This document shows, one piece after another, positions 42,206-53,757 of a stretch of DNA of 64,000 nucleotides. The translations under genes were made by a program, and so were the position numbers. Where the stretch lies: contig NW_019776016.1 of the NCBI RefSeq assembly GCF_001039355.2, positions 1 to 64,000 of the forward strand, read 5' to 3'. This DNA comes from Lingula anatina (Eukaryota > Brachiopoda > Lingulata > Lingulida > Lingulidae). The notes beneath the pieces were generated by a model that was not told where the DNA came from, made no database searches, and saw nothing but the letters and a program-made list of their open reading frames with translations. Every line of letters starts with the position of its first letter. Positions within the stretch are counted from its first letter, which is position 1.

Positions 42206-44017
42206 GCAGTTTTTATCAAAGTTTAACCCTGGTAATCAATTTTAATTTTGTTAAATCAAAACTCAGTTAATTCGGTTGTTTTTGAGTAAAAATGTACTGC
42301 ATGGAAACTCGTCATTGTTATTTAATTGCACTTTTATCCCGATTTCTGTTCTTACAAACAATTCAGAACCGTTGGGAATTACCGCGCCGTATCTTCAGGC
42401 CAGTCTATATTTTAGCTTACACAAGAGATACAATGAATATTTCCAACAATATTGATTGGAATTTTATTTTTTCATTATTCTCAATTTCCTCCATCAATGT
42501 ACCATCTATTCTATGGGGTCAGCAACTGCCCTGGCCTGCAAACTCTCCAGATTTGAACCCAATTGAAAACCTTTGGGCAAAAGTAACTCACAGAATTAAT
42601 AGTCATTGGCCGGTAAATAGTGATGAACTGCGACAGGAAAATATCACTGCGTGGAATGATATCCCTATCCAAACTCTAAAAAACGTGTCACAGGGTATGC
42701 CATGTAGGATGAGGGCGCTGCAAGCGCCTGCTGGAGGTCATACCCGCAATTACTGACTTTTCATGATTTACTGTATTGAGTTCTTTGACTGTGTAACATA
42801 TCACTGTCCATTTTCTTTAATATCTTAGCTTAAAGTTAATACTGACATCAAACTGTTGATATGGTTTTCTGGGGGTGTTCCTTTCTTTTGAATGGCATCT
42901 TATGTCAGATTTGATATTATTAACCAAAATATCTCACAACTGAAGACTGGATGCTTTTATCACTCAGTGACATACTTTTTTTGATGAATCCAGCCAAAAA
43001 AATGTAATTAGCACTCAAAAATAACGATGATAAAAAATATTCCATATTAAATAGCAACCCTGTACATTTCCAGTCAAGTTGTAACTCTGAGTTCGTTGTA
43101 CAAACTTTTGTAAATTGCTTTTTTAAACATTTACAAAAAGAGATCGTACTCCACGGTGAAAGCCAATAAAGAAACAACTTTTCATAAAATATATTTTATT
43201 TGAAAAATATATGAGACCCATATCATATTAATCAGTCCAACACGGTGTTACATCATGGTCACATTTTAGCGCAAATGACTCCCCCCAGTGGCCACCTGTT
43301 AGAATCGCACCAAGCCTTTCCACCTGTTACATTCGATCGTGACAGCGGAGAGATAAAACTGAGATAAATCATTTGGCAGCAAGTCAGGGCGGGATTAGAT
43401 AAACGCTATCGTTGCTAAGCGTATAGAGATGATCAGCTACCATTTTACGTTAAATTTTGAAGATAAAATATCAGTGAACATGCAATTAGTCTTTATGATT
43501 TTAATTCGGAACTTGATTAGTACGATGGTTTTTAAGTACAAAATGTACTGCGAGACTTAACAGCGTATCCCGACTTAAGGCCCAAGTTACATAAGAATCC
43601 GATTTTAAATGTATTTTCACACAAGCTGTAGAAAATGCCAGACGAAATAACTCTTTATCTAATTTCGTTTAGATAATTCAATATAGATGTTTCTTTTTGT
43701 AAAATACAAACCCATTTGGATGAGTTAAAAGGAAGAAATATCAATAGTCAGCGATCTTTTTTTCAACATTAGTTAAAATATTTTGCGTTTTGAAATACAA
43801 AGCCACGAAGTAAAATCTTATTAAACATGATATGGAATTGATACTTACGGGAGGCAGCAGATTCGATGTAGGATTCTCCCATCTTCTTGCCCTGTTCCAG
43901 GACATTCTTGCCCTCCTCCTTCAGACTCTTGACCAGGTCGCTGGCCTTAAGAACATCGTCAAAGATACTGGCGCTGGCCAGGGCCAGGCAGCACGTGAGA
44001 ACGGCGAATACTTTCAT
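39644..44017 (-). CDS. Secreted alpha-helical protein of unknown function
   Basis: Six coding exons with matching phases, in transcript order: 44017-43849, 42063-41951, 41458-41329, 41001-40769, 40432-40240, 39744-39644 (312 residues). A signal peptide is clear (MKVFAVLTCCLALASA). The rest has no cysteine and few aromatic residues and is almost all predicted amphipathic helix, for example DLVKSLKEEGKNVLEQGKKM and TLHQTLKGHASNLWNAVSGH; it ends DHFTGGK. No metal, enzyme or lectin motif is seen. Codons strongly favour G/C at third positions (AAG, CTG, GCC, GTC) in AT-rich surroundings, which suggests high expression. The repeat-like amphipathic helices recall exchangeable apolipoproteins or other lipid-binding secreted proteins, but I see no diagnostic motif and do not name it. 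Confidence 0.85.
42508..42756 (+). pseudogene. Tc1/mariner-type transposase fragment
   Basis: The plus strand encodes a C-terminal transposase piece with the block LPWPANSPDLNPIENLWAKV, which holds the last acidic residue of the DDE triad, followed by a normal-looking tail to a stop. The N-terminal DNA-binding part and the first two catalytic Asp residues are not recognisable in the upstream frame. It sits in intron 1 of the minus-strand secreted-protein gene, in the opposite sense. It is a non-functional relic. Confidence 0.8.
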
Positions 44018-44658
44018 GTCTGTTTGCTACTGAAACCAAAAAGAATTTATTAATAAACAATCAACGAAGTAAACAAACGAAAGCAAAATTTTGAATGCAG
44101 CAAACTGTAGCAATTGACACAAGACTTTGCCATTCATGTTTTTATGAAGATAAGGGATCGATTATTACTTCAAATTTCTCCTGACTGGAATATGAACAGT
44201 TATATTTTTATTCAGTTCAATTTGTTTCTGTCCTGGTACAAATATTATCATGACCTTGTACAATATTTTACAATAAAACAATAATAAACAAATAATTTTT
44301 ATATAAAGGAAATATGTGCTAGCGATTAGATAAAACTTCTTTATCTATAAACACAAATCATGAAATATACGGTTATTGAGATAATTATTTTTTGTTCAAG
44401 TTTACGAAATATTATAAACCTTTAAGAAAGTGCAATCGATGGAAGGCGTTGACAAAAAAATTGAACATGTATCTATACATCTATCCATTAAAATTAATTA
44501 AAAATATGTGAAGCATTTGGTAACTTAGCTCACAAAATTATAATGAGACTTTGGAGTTATATAATCAAAATTTAGCTAGATTAGGCAACCATCGCCGAAA
44601 AAAATACAATACTTTTCGAAAACTGTATCTACGATAAAATAGAGGTTTTGGTTCTTAC

Positions 44659-44713
44659 CGTGGACTCTCCTCTTGTGTTTAAAGACCGAGCTATCCCCAG
44701 CTGCGTCTTATAT
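44659..44713 (-). promoter_or_regulatory. Core promoter and 5' UTR exon of the secreted helical protein gene
   Basis: On the minus strand a TATAAG box lies at 44712-44707. A short leader would start about 30 bases downstream, near 44680, and end at 44659 with the donor CCACG/GTAAGA. The matching acceptor TTTCAG/TA at 44030 precedes the start codon by 12 bases. A TATA box together with a leader intron fits a strongly expressed secreted product. Confidence 0.6.
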
Positions 44714-47080
44714 GATCTGTTCCACCCCTTGCAATACGTCACAAGGACCAACGAATCGTGACAAGGAGTGTCATTCCTGGTAAGTGTGTCATCTTCAAGG
44801 CATAAGCTGTTTCCAGTTTCATAATTAAGCTTCGGTTAATTCATAGCATGTCAATACCTAATTCTTGATGCGATCGTAAAATTGCATTTTTAAGTTATTT
44901 CCAGTAAAGAATTGTTTTGCCTTATATTGATATACTTCAATAATGCTATATATATTGCCAATTTGAAATCGTTTCCAATCAACTTGAATGAGCTTTGCTT
45001 AACGGTATGGTTTTGGGCAGATAGAATATTTTTATTCCCCTTGTACCAACCAACTTCATTTCAATGTTGCATTTAAATCTGTGAGCGAAAGGGGAGGCTA
45101 TATTAATAAGAAAAGATTGCATTTGGAAAGGATTTTACTTTATCTGAACGAAATTTTTAAGGTCATGACCGTGGAGAGGGTGTATCAACATGAATCAAAT
45201 AGTTTTCCTAATAATAGCAATGGCGTACTCTATAGCATAAATAAGCTTTTTTACAACTTGAACATTCAAGAAAGTTTGACTATTCACGTAGTTTTGTGTG
45301 CATTTGAGTAGGCCTACGTGTTTTTTTTTTAATGTTTACGAAGAAACCCGTCAAAATCACTGAAGTGTAGGGAAAACCCGATAACATTCGCCAGCGAAGT
45401 GAATTACTTGCTGTGTATGCAGACGAAGGATCAAGCGAATAACCGTTCAGAGTTATGCGCACTATGTTTTGATAAGTTTCGAAATGGCCTAGCAAGTCAA
45501 AATGGGTACATGACCATAATGTTTGCAATGGTGAGATAAGCACCACCTGCTATAAACCTATATTTTGACGCTTGCATAAGTCATCACGAAAAGCCTTTTC
45601 TTGTGAGAATGAAAATATTGAACAAAATGCGATCCCATGTCGATTTTGGCATGTCGTGACGCCTTCGCAATCCCCCATGTTAACACGAAGAGAAAATGTA
45701 TTTGAGAAATTTTAATTATATTAGGTCGTTAAATGCGTTGGATTTGAGGAGGCGAAAAATAGGGGGATAACGCTGGTTCATGTAATAAGCAGGACACGCA
45801 ACTATGCTTCTTATCTATAAGACTCTTAGAGAAAGGCTGTATGCATTAATATTGACTTAGAGGAATCCAGAAGAATTAATAATATCGGCTTTAGAGTGAA
45901 GAGTGATGGTGGACAAGCCCTGGACAGTCCAAACTATCAAGGGCGTCTGCAAGAAAGTGAGGCTAAGGATAGGCCTACCGAATTCTTTTCTTCCACACAG
46001 TATTTGTTTACTCTGATGTGTGCATTACATTACATCTTAAGATATCTGAGAAGTGTATTTCTACTTGATGTATTTTGTGCAAATTTGATTGAAAGTGATG
46101 AGGAACATTAAATTAAAAAGATAAGCAGATTTTGTTCATGGTTACACTAAAATTTTGAAACCTCAGAATAAATACAAGTCGAAAGCCGCACACCGCTCTG
46201 CATAGAATACAAGTCACATTCTCTCCAACATATGGATAATTTTCAAGGATATGTCCAATATTTAACCTCTAGATTGTCTCTTTAAATTTGATAATCATAT
46301 TCACTAGTATGTTGGAGTTTACAAGCCAGAAATAGTCAAACGAATGTTTATTTATATCAAAACATCTCTGTCTTCTAAACAAGCACCGCTGAGAAGCAGA
46401 GGGGCATAAATCGTAAATTAAAAATGTCAATGAAAACACCCGTTGACGCATCATTTCAGAATAACCGTCTGGTCATTTGGCTTTATCAAAGTTACCCCAT
46501 TCGCACATCATTCAGGTCACCAATGACACGGGGTTCTTTTGTTTCTTACGAAATAAGATAAGAACAAACAAATTATTTGCCGATGGGCTGACCACTTAGA
46601 TAGGGAGTTGGACTGGCTTGTGTTCTTTATGAATCTTAGCCGTCTTAGTAATAACCTATTAGACATGACAAACTGATATATATATTTGATTGATGCGATA
46701 CATGAATAAAATGATTTCGGTATGAATAGCAAGTGAAAAACATAAAATTTGAAAAGTATGTGCAATATACATAAAAACTAAATTTGACAAATACTTCTGA
46801 AATCTTTTAGTTTGGAATATAACCGAATGTGTATCATCTTTTTTTTACTAAAGTACCTCCCAGGAAAAAAGCATACCTGCACTCTAAAACAAAATAAATA
46901 AATAAAAGAAAATAAATAAATAAATAAATCGCGTCATTGAACCGCGAAAAATGTTAATAGTTTTGACCTTAATTCCGCTCGGACTAGCACGTTCTGTAAA
47001 TAGAGAAATCACGAGAACAGCCAGCTGGACACAGAGAGATCCAAGGTCATTAAATATGCATATACATTTATGTAGGTGTC
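44714..47080. other. Intergenic region, no gene recognised
   Basis: Several short open frames exist on both strands but none has splice-site support, protein-like composition or a recognisable motif. A short AAAT array lies at about 46900-46930. I see no clear mobile element here. Confidence 0.5.
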
Positions 47081-47083
47081 CTT

Positions 47084-47126
47084 ATATAACTACATCATAT
47101 CTCATTACGTACAGACCCTCTGCAGA
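47084..47126 (+). promoter_or_regulatory. Candidate TATA promoter of first DBH-like monooxygenase gene
   Basis: A TATATAA lies at 47083-47089, about 40 bases before the start codon at 47127, which would give a very short leader. Upstream sequence shows no other clear element. Confidence 0.45.
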
Positions 47127-50100
47127 ATGGGGAACGTGTCGGTCGTCTCTGCCCTGGTTTGTCTTCTTGGGGCGTGTCATGTCTTGGACAGCGCCCCTGC
47201 TGGCGATGGCTTCACCCACAGCACGGTTCTAAGGGAGGGGGAATACTACCTCTGGTGGAAATATGATGAGCAGTATATAACGTTTAAAGCGCAGGCGAAA
47301 ACTACAGGATACCTGGGGTTGGGGTTTTCTCCAAATGGCGGAATGGTTAACGCTGATATCATTATGGGCTGGGTGAAAGATGGAAAAGTGTTTCTGCAGG
47401 TAATTATAAGTACATGTACTAGTATAATTATATACACTGGGCTGTTACCTTGATCGTTTGTTGAATCTAAAACCCACCAAATAGCGATATGTATTGATGT
47501 ATACTAGTCTAACAACATGAAAAAACTATCAAAATCTGTTAAGTATTTCTTATCGAATTTATTGAAAATCCCCATTGGCAGCCATACAAGTGTAATTTTT
47601 AAGTTCTCTTGACTTCAGAACTCTATTACATGTGTACAGTAGATTGTGATTTCCTTAATCATTTTGGACAGAGTTTCTAAGAGCAGGGAATTATATCGAT
47701 ATAATTCCCTGCTAAGAGTAAATTGCTGAAATATTATGTTTTATCTTTCGGCTTCAGAATCCAACTTTCATTTTTTGTCCGTAAAACAGATATGTAAACG
47801 AACGTTATTCATACTTTTAGGACAGATTCGCCACCCGTTTTGGTCAGCCCGCCATTGACAACAAGCAGGATGTCGAGGTCGTTAGCGGAAGTGAGAACGG
47901 AACTTTTACGACCTTGGTGTTCAAAAGAAAACTGGTTTCTTGCGATCCGGAGGATAGAACAATAGACGTAACTATAGTTTGGAAATTTATTTAGGGCTCG
48001 GTTTCAAGTAAATGTAAGCAACATGTACGTATTTTGATTAGCCATATCACAGGATGATATGACATACGTATGTTATTCAGGTTTATTGATTCTTTAACTG
48101 CTTTTTTAATTTTGATGTTAAGACATGCATCAATACAATACTCTCCTACGTATACTGTATATGTGGCCCCAAATGTTTTGTATTCTGCATACATGTAGCC
48201 TGTATGTCTGTTTTTTCTTTAAATCATGTCTCAATTTCAAACGTTATATCTACGGATCTTATAATGTACACTTCATATTGTATGTTTTCTAGGAAAGCAC
48301 CATCCGTGTGATCTATTCGTACCGTGATGGTGACCCAGACACACCCACTGGGGTGTCTTATCACGGGAACCAGAGGGGCACCAAGTCCATCCAGTTACTG
48401 TCCTCCCAGGCGTCCCAAAACAACCCCATCATGCCCAGTGACGCTGTCACACATGATCTATTGAATAACAAGGTTAGAAACAGATACTGACATTGAATGA
48501 TGATGTTTATGATTGAAGGAGTTATAATTGCACCTGAAGGCTGTTACTGATACAGTCTCAGTAACAAAAATTTACATTTACTTACGAGGTATTTTATATT
48601 CTCTTGTATTGGGAATTTCCTTTCGTATTTCAACTCGCGTCAATAGATATTTATCCAATTGAAAATCATCTGACAGTGTGATATTCTTTGTTTCTTTTAC
48701 CACTATTAATACATAATCTTCGCATTATGGTACTTTTAATGTAAGTTTTCACGTTTTTTAAATCTTAAATCCCTACTATTTCTCGTTTTCAGGTTAAGGT
48801 CCCAGGTAAGGACACCACCTACTGGTGCCAGGGTTTCAAGGTACCTAAGGCATCGAAGGTCCACCATATGATTAAGGTGCGTGTTTAATGATCTCACCAG
48901 GGTGTTTAATGATCTCACCAGGCCACACAGCATGGTCATATTCTGTGCGACGATACAAAACAGTGTCTTTTGGCGCTCGTGTACTGTATACTAGTAGTCA
49001 CGATTTAATGGCACATACCATGGAAACGTGCACACATGAACCATTTTACGTCCATATCATTATTTTTATTTTTATTTAATAAAACTGATACATATCGTAC
49101 CCTGTATTTTTATTATTTCAACCTTTTATTGATATATATTTTTTTGCTCCCTGAAGTTCGAACCAGCCCGGCCACATATCCAGTATTTATATCGTTTGTC
49201 TTTTTATTCATTATTATTATTATTATTATTATTATGCTCTCTAAAGTACGAACCAGTCATCCAGCCTGGCCACGAAGCCTTAGTTCACCACATCCTGGTG
49301 TACGCATGCTACCACGATGTCCAGGATGCCGACCTGTACCACAACAGAGGAGTGGAGTGCTATTCTGGAAATATGCCACCGACTCTGAGGCAGTGCTTCA
49401 AACCGATCATAGCGTGGGCCATTGGAGGAGGGGTAGGCCTTTGTAACGTTTCTTTTACAGCAGATGTTTTGGGAGTAAAACTTTTGTGAGAATGAAAGCC
49501 TATTGAAAATTCTTTTGGTCCCCATTCAGAATAGGGTACTAACTAGTCCGAGGGTCAAAATGGCCGACCCACTTGAATACTTCCATACGGGTCTATCTAT
49601 TCAGTGTCTATTAGCGGATGGCAAGTTTTGTCATAGACAGTAATTTTTAACCATCTTTTACAATTATCCATGACAATTCTAGGCCTTTTACTACCCGGAA
49701 CACGTAGGGTATCCTTTTGGAGACAAAGATAGTCCAACTTTCCTCATCATGGAAACTCATTATGATAATCCACAAGAAAGGTCAGGTAAGCTACGCCAAA
49801 GCTCAGCTCGCAACAATGTTTCCAAAATGACAACGAGGTTTTATTAACTCTCTGGAATGGAAAAAAGCAAATGTATCAATTCAGCATAACCACCATAATT
49901 GTACACTTCTGTGGGAAAATTGGGATCAACCCAAATACTTGTTAATATATGTCAAATACTTATAGAGTTATTATATTAGCTAATCGATAATGAATATATG
50001 CTTATTCGATGTAACTATCCATAGATTACGTCGATTCTTCTGGAATTCGAGTGACAGTAATCCCCAGAAGACGGCAGTTCGACGCTGACGTCATCGAGGC

Positions 50101-51624
50101 CGGAGTCAGTGTTAATCACAATCACGTGATCCCTCCACATTACCCAGAGTTCTATTCATGGGGCCACTGTAACTCCCAGTGCCTTTCCAAGGTAAAGATC
50201 TCGAGTAAAATCATAATGCCCAATTCAAAATGAGCATTTGGTTTCATCCAGCAATCCGCCATCCAGCTTTTTCATTTCAACGCCATTTGGTTGAAGTTTA
50301 CTGCGCCAGTGTCACTGGTCTATTTACTACGTCACATTTGCGGGACCACAAGTCCCCAAAAATGAATGTGCGCCTGTGCTTGGTGCGGTAAAATTCAAAC
50401 AAACTTACCGCAGAGTGTAGCGTTCGATAGTTTGGTAAAATCTCTTATCTTGGACAAATAACACGTATTATTTGTCCCAGCTCTGATATACATCTTATAT
50501 ATTATACATCTTATACGTCTTTTTAGGCTTTGGTCAGCCAGCCTTCAGGCATCAAAGTGTTCGGAACTATGCTTCATGGGCATCTGAAAACCACTGGGGT
50601 CCGAGTACGTCACTTCCGGAACGAGAAAGAGCTCCCTCTATTGACGTACGATGATCAGTACGATTTTAACTACCAAGAAGCGAGACACATGAAGAGCGAA
50701 CGCGTTATTAAATCGGTAATTGTTTGCTCATGTGAGAAAAACTGATTAACTCAGCAGTAACACTTTTACCCTAGATTTGTTCTTTTGACATGAGTTAGCT
50801 GAAAACTACAAGGATAACTTGAAATAACTACAAGAATAACACACGCATGATGCTTTTTTCAAACCCATATACTATAGTCCTTGTACTTAAATTTCTATCT
50901 CACGGGATTGTGAGTACTACATTGTCTATATTTTCTGATCATATCTTCTATTTTCAAAGCAAAATAAAAACACATATTATCTTATGTGATTTCTAAACCA
51001 GGGCGACTCAATACTGGTGCAGTGCCGATATAAAACCACGGATGAAACAGACATCACATACGTAAGTAGTGTGGACCCATGATTGGTACAAACTCTACGA
51101 ACTGCCTACCCTCTACCGGGGCCATGGGCCTTATTTGATTACGTTTTCCTCATCTGGAAGAGAAAGATTATATTGAAGACTGGGGAATGGACTTTGAAAA
51201 TAAAACTTATGTAAAATAGACTTGTTTATAGTCTTACATCGTTCAGTATTAATTTAATATCATTATTTTAATATTATCATTTCATGGTAGGGAGGACTGA
51301 CGACTAAAGAAGAGATGTGCCTGGCGTACCTGTTGTACTACCCGAAGATCTCCCTGAAAGGCTGCAAGTCCCAGAACAGGCAACAAGAACTGGGCCAAAT
51401 CGCTAATGCTCTTACCACGTGAGTTGTTCAGTACACAAATAAAGCGCCTCTGCATGTATAACAAATTATTAATTTTCCTAGAAATTTAATGGGAATGCCC
51501 TTAATCCCTCCAAACTGTTGACAAAATTGGGATCTTTAAACTTTGTCGAGTGTGCTTTCCAGTGTAAGCATATAATCACATTTTTGCTGCGAGAAATAAG
51601 ATTTCATAGAACGCACCTTTTAAC

Positions 51625-51665
<41 letters not shown>

Positions 51666-52401
51666 CTAAACTGGATATCTAATAAATGTCATCAGCCTCT
51701 TGCACAGTGTTCTCTAACGGCATATTATGTGTCCATTGCCCACCCAGGCCAGCGAATTCAGGCAGCGGCAATTTCCATAGCCTTCTGGCACAGAAGGTGG
51801 ACTGGACCGATCAGTCGACCCGGGAAACATTCCAGGAGCGAGTGCTCAGCGGGCGGCGCAGACACCAGTGTGAATACCACGATAAAACAGAAGTAAGTTT
51901 GCGCAGTGTTTGAATTGTGCCTGGGCCCGCGTGAAATATGTCCTATGTCAATTGTACTGGTCGAAGAAAAGGAAATGTCACAAATTGCATCATGCACGGT
52001 TGTATAAATGTATTACGGTATACTGCCCTGTGAAACGTTGCACGGTCATCCTGGAAAATGAATTGGTAGTTGCGATAAGGGAATGTATTCATTGCATGTG
52101 CTCTAGTTATCCAAAACCCCGAAAACCAGCTCTCTAATGCCTTTTTACCCAGGAAATTCCAATACCATGTTGGTAACAGCTTTCCTGTAGTTTTAAAACA
52201 CTGATCTTAGGAATATGTTTCATTGTATTGTTTTTAGGTCTGTTGTACCAATGTACCAATGTTTATTATGTTTCGGTTAGAGGGTGAATTTTTTATCTTA
52301 TTTCTTTTCAGTATTTAACTTTGCCAGCGCTTAAGAACGCTAAACCGTCGACAGGACCCGTGACCACCTGCTCCGTGAGCGGCGGGTCCCTCATAGGATA
52401 G
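47127..52401 (+). CDS. DBH-like copper monooxygenase, secreted form
   Basis: Twelve exons with matching phases: 47127-47399, 47821-47967, 48293-48472, 48793-48876, 49247-49432, 49683-49785, 50025-50191, 50527-50715, 51002-51061, 51291-51418, 51748-51892, 52312-52401 (583 residues). A signal peptide precedes a DOMON domain (DGFTHSTVL, TTGYLGLGFSPNGGM). The two copper domains follow. First-copper histidines are at 224-225 (KVHHMIK) and 242-243 (LVHHILVY). The second site has His 397 and 399 (MLHGHL) and Met 472 (EEMCLAY). ETHYDNP is also conserved. The family (dopamine beta-hydroxylase, MOXD) hydroxylates substrates with ascorbate and O2 in the secretory pathway; the substrate here is unknown. 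All copper ligands are present, so activity is likely. Unlike its neighbour it ends TTCSVSGGSLIG, with no membrane tail, and its last domain is shortened. An upstream in-frame ATG at 47076 is possible, but the start at 47127 gives the signal peptide directly. Confidence 0.92.
47441..47490 (+). repeat. Dispersed repeat fragment shared with 6998-7045
   Basis: GGGCTGTTACCTTGATCGTTTG, then GAATCTAAAACCCACCAAAT, matches the copy at 6998 with a few changes. It lies in intron 1 of the first monooxygenase gene. Confidence 0.45.
47683..47712. repeat. Perfect 30-bp palindrome
   Basis: The sequence from GCAGGGAATTATATC to its exact reverse complement GATATAATTCCCTGC has no spacer and centres on ATCGAT. 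It lies in intron 1 of the first monooxygenase gene. It could be a remnant of a tiny inverted duplication or a protein-binding dyad. Confidence 0.85.
49145..49180 (+). repeat. Diverged copy of the exon 5 splice acceptor region
   Basis: GCTCCCTGAAGTTCGAACCAG, then CCGGCCAC, precedes by about 90 bp the true acceptor of exon 5 (GCTCTCTAAAGTACGAACCAG, then CCTGGCCACGAAGCC). The copy keeps an AG at the equivalent place but loses the coding frame after about 10 codons. It is a short local duplication of the intron/exon boundary. Confidence 0.65.
49523..49632 (+). mobile_element. MITE, family 1, truncated copy
   Basis: One arm is present (CATTCAGAATAGGGTACTAACTAGTCCG), followed by the family hallmarks GGCCGACCCACTTGAATACTT and TTCAGTGTCTATTAGCGGAT. 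The opposite arm is missing. It lies in intron 5 of the first monooxygenase gene. Confidence 0.7.
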
Positions 52402-53227
52402 TCCCTCCGCCCCTAGGGGTGGGACTCGACGCTGGAAGCTTTCAACTCTTTTTGCGTTCAGGCATAAATAACTAAATAAATGAATGAATAAATAAAAATA
52501 ATAATAATGTAATAATTATGATTACAGACTTCCTGTCATTTTAGTTTGTTTAACAGACTACTTTGTAATTTTTCCTGAATTTTTCTCACACTACCGGAAG
52601 TAGAGCATTTCACAGCCTAATGTTAAACGCGTTCAGCACCTTGGAAAACGACTCCGTTCATTATTAGGAAAAATTACACTTAAAATTTAGAAAACGCGTA
52701 ACGTGTGTGCTCCCCATATCAACCCTCATAATTTTTTTCTTTGAATTCCTTTTTGGGGGTTCTGCAATCGAACCTGAACTCAAAGCCGATATACCGCATG
52801 GGGGGAGAAGCGTGCCGTTTCAGGAATTCATTCATGCAATTGTATGCTCTTCTGGATATGATCACAAGATTTCTCCGATATGATCTTACTGAACAGTTGA
52901 ACCGCTGCAATAAAACATTGAAAATAGCAAAAAAATCGTCAGTTTTTGTCTGCATTATGGAAGTGTCTCGCACGGACAAGCACGCACGCGCGCGCATACA
53001 CACAGGAAAACATTTTTCTTTACGTTCTCTGCAACTTCTACATTATGATAAAATTGCAAACTCATGCATACTGGTAAATGACGCACATTTGCCTTGAACT
53101 TTGTCTGCCAAAGAGAATTAACCTAGAATATCAACCCTGAGTGCGGGCGTCAGTTGAGAGCAAAAGAGAATTGAGGGAAAACGAATTAGTGTCATTTGAA
53201 GCATCCCTTTCGGTCACTAGAATTTTA

Positions 53228-53261
<34 letters not shown>

Positions 53262-53757
53262 GGAGAAGAAGAAGAACGTATTCTTTAAACAATCTCACAT
53301 AAAACGTGTATCTCTAAATGTATACATAGGACCTACTCGAATCCAAAGAGTGACCTTTCCCAATGAACACATCTGTGTATCGACGTTATTTCTCTGACGT
53401 GAAAATATTCCGTATGGGAGTACGGTGCCTACCAAGGAGACTCTCAAACAAATGAAAAATGATACTTCCTCTTGCTGACCTGATTTTGGTGTGAGTTTTG
53501 TGGGTTCTTTTTTTCCTCAAGAAAGGGATGTTGAAGAAAAAATAATCAAAAGGGATTCAGGCAAAGGAAAAGGGCGACAACTAATAGTTTTCCGCCTAAT
53601 TTTCTTATGACAAACCTTCTCGGGAACTTATTATTGCACAGAATAGTATTTTTAAAAGTTACAACTTTACGGGCAACATAAATTCCGTTGCTTTGCATCA
53701 TAATCCATTTTATCTGAAGTACAACCAATTGAACAATTCACAAAAGAAAATTGAACG
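52402..53757. other. Intergenic spacer between the tandem monooxygenase genes
   Basis: Poly(A) signals AATAAA at about 52472-52495 fit the end of the first gene. The remainder has an ATA array (53229-53259) and a plus-strand 118-codon open frame at 52741-53097 without recognisable motifs or splice context. No TATA box is obvious before the second gene. Confidence 0.5.

Noticed and set aside
42292-42500. Upstream part of the transposase open frame as an intact N-terminus
   Set aside because: No transposase motifs are visible before about 42508; the start is probably fortuitous.
52741-53097. 118-codon plus-strand open frame between the monooxygenase genes
   Set aside because: No signal peptide, domain or splice-supported neighbours; composition does not look like the confirmed genes.
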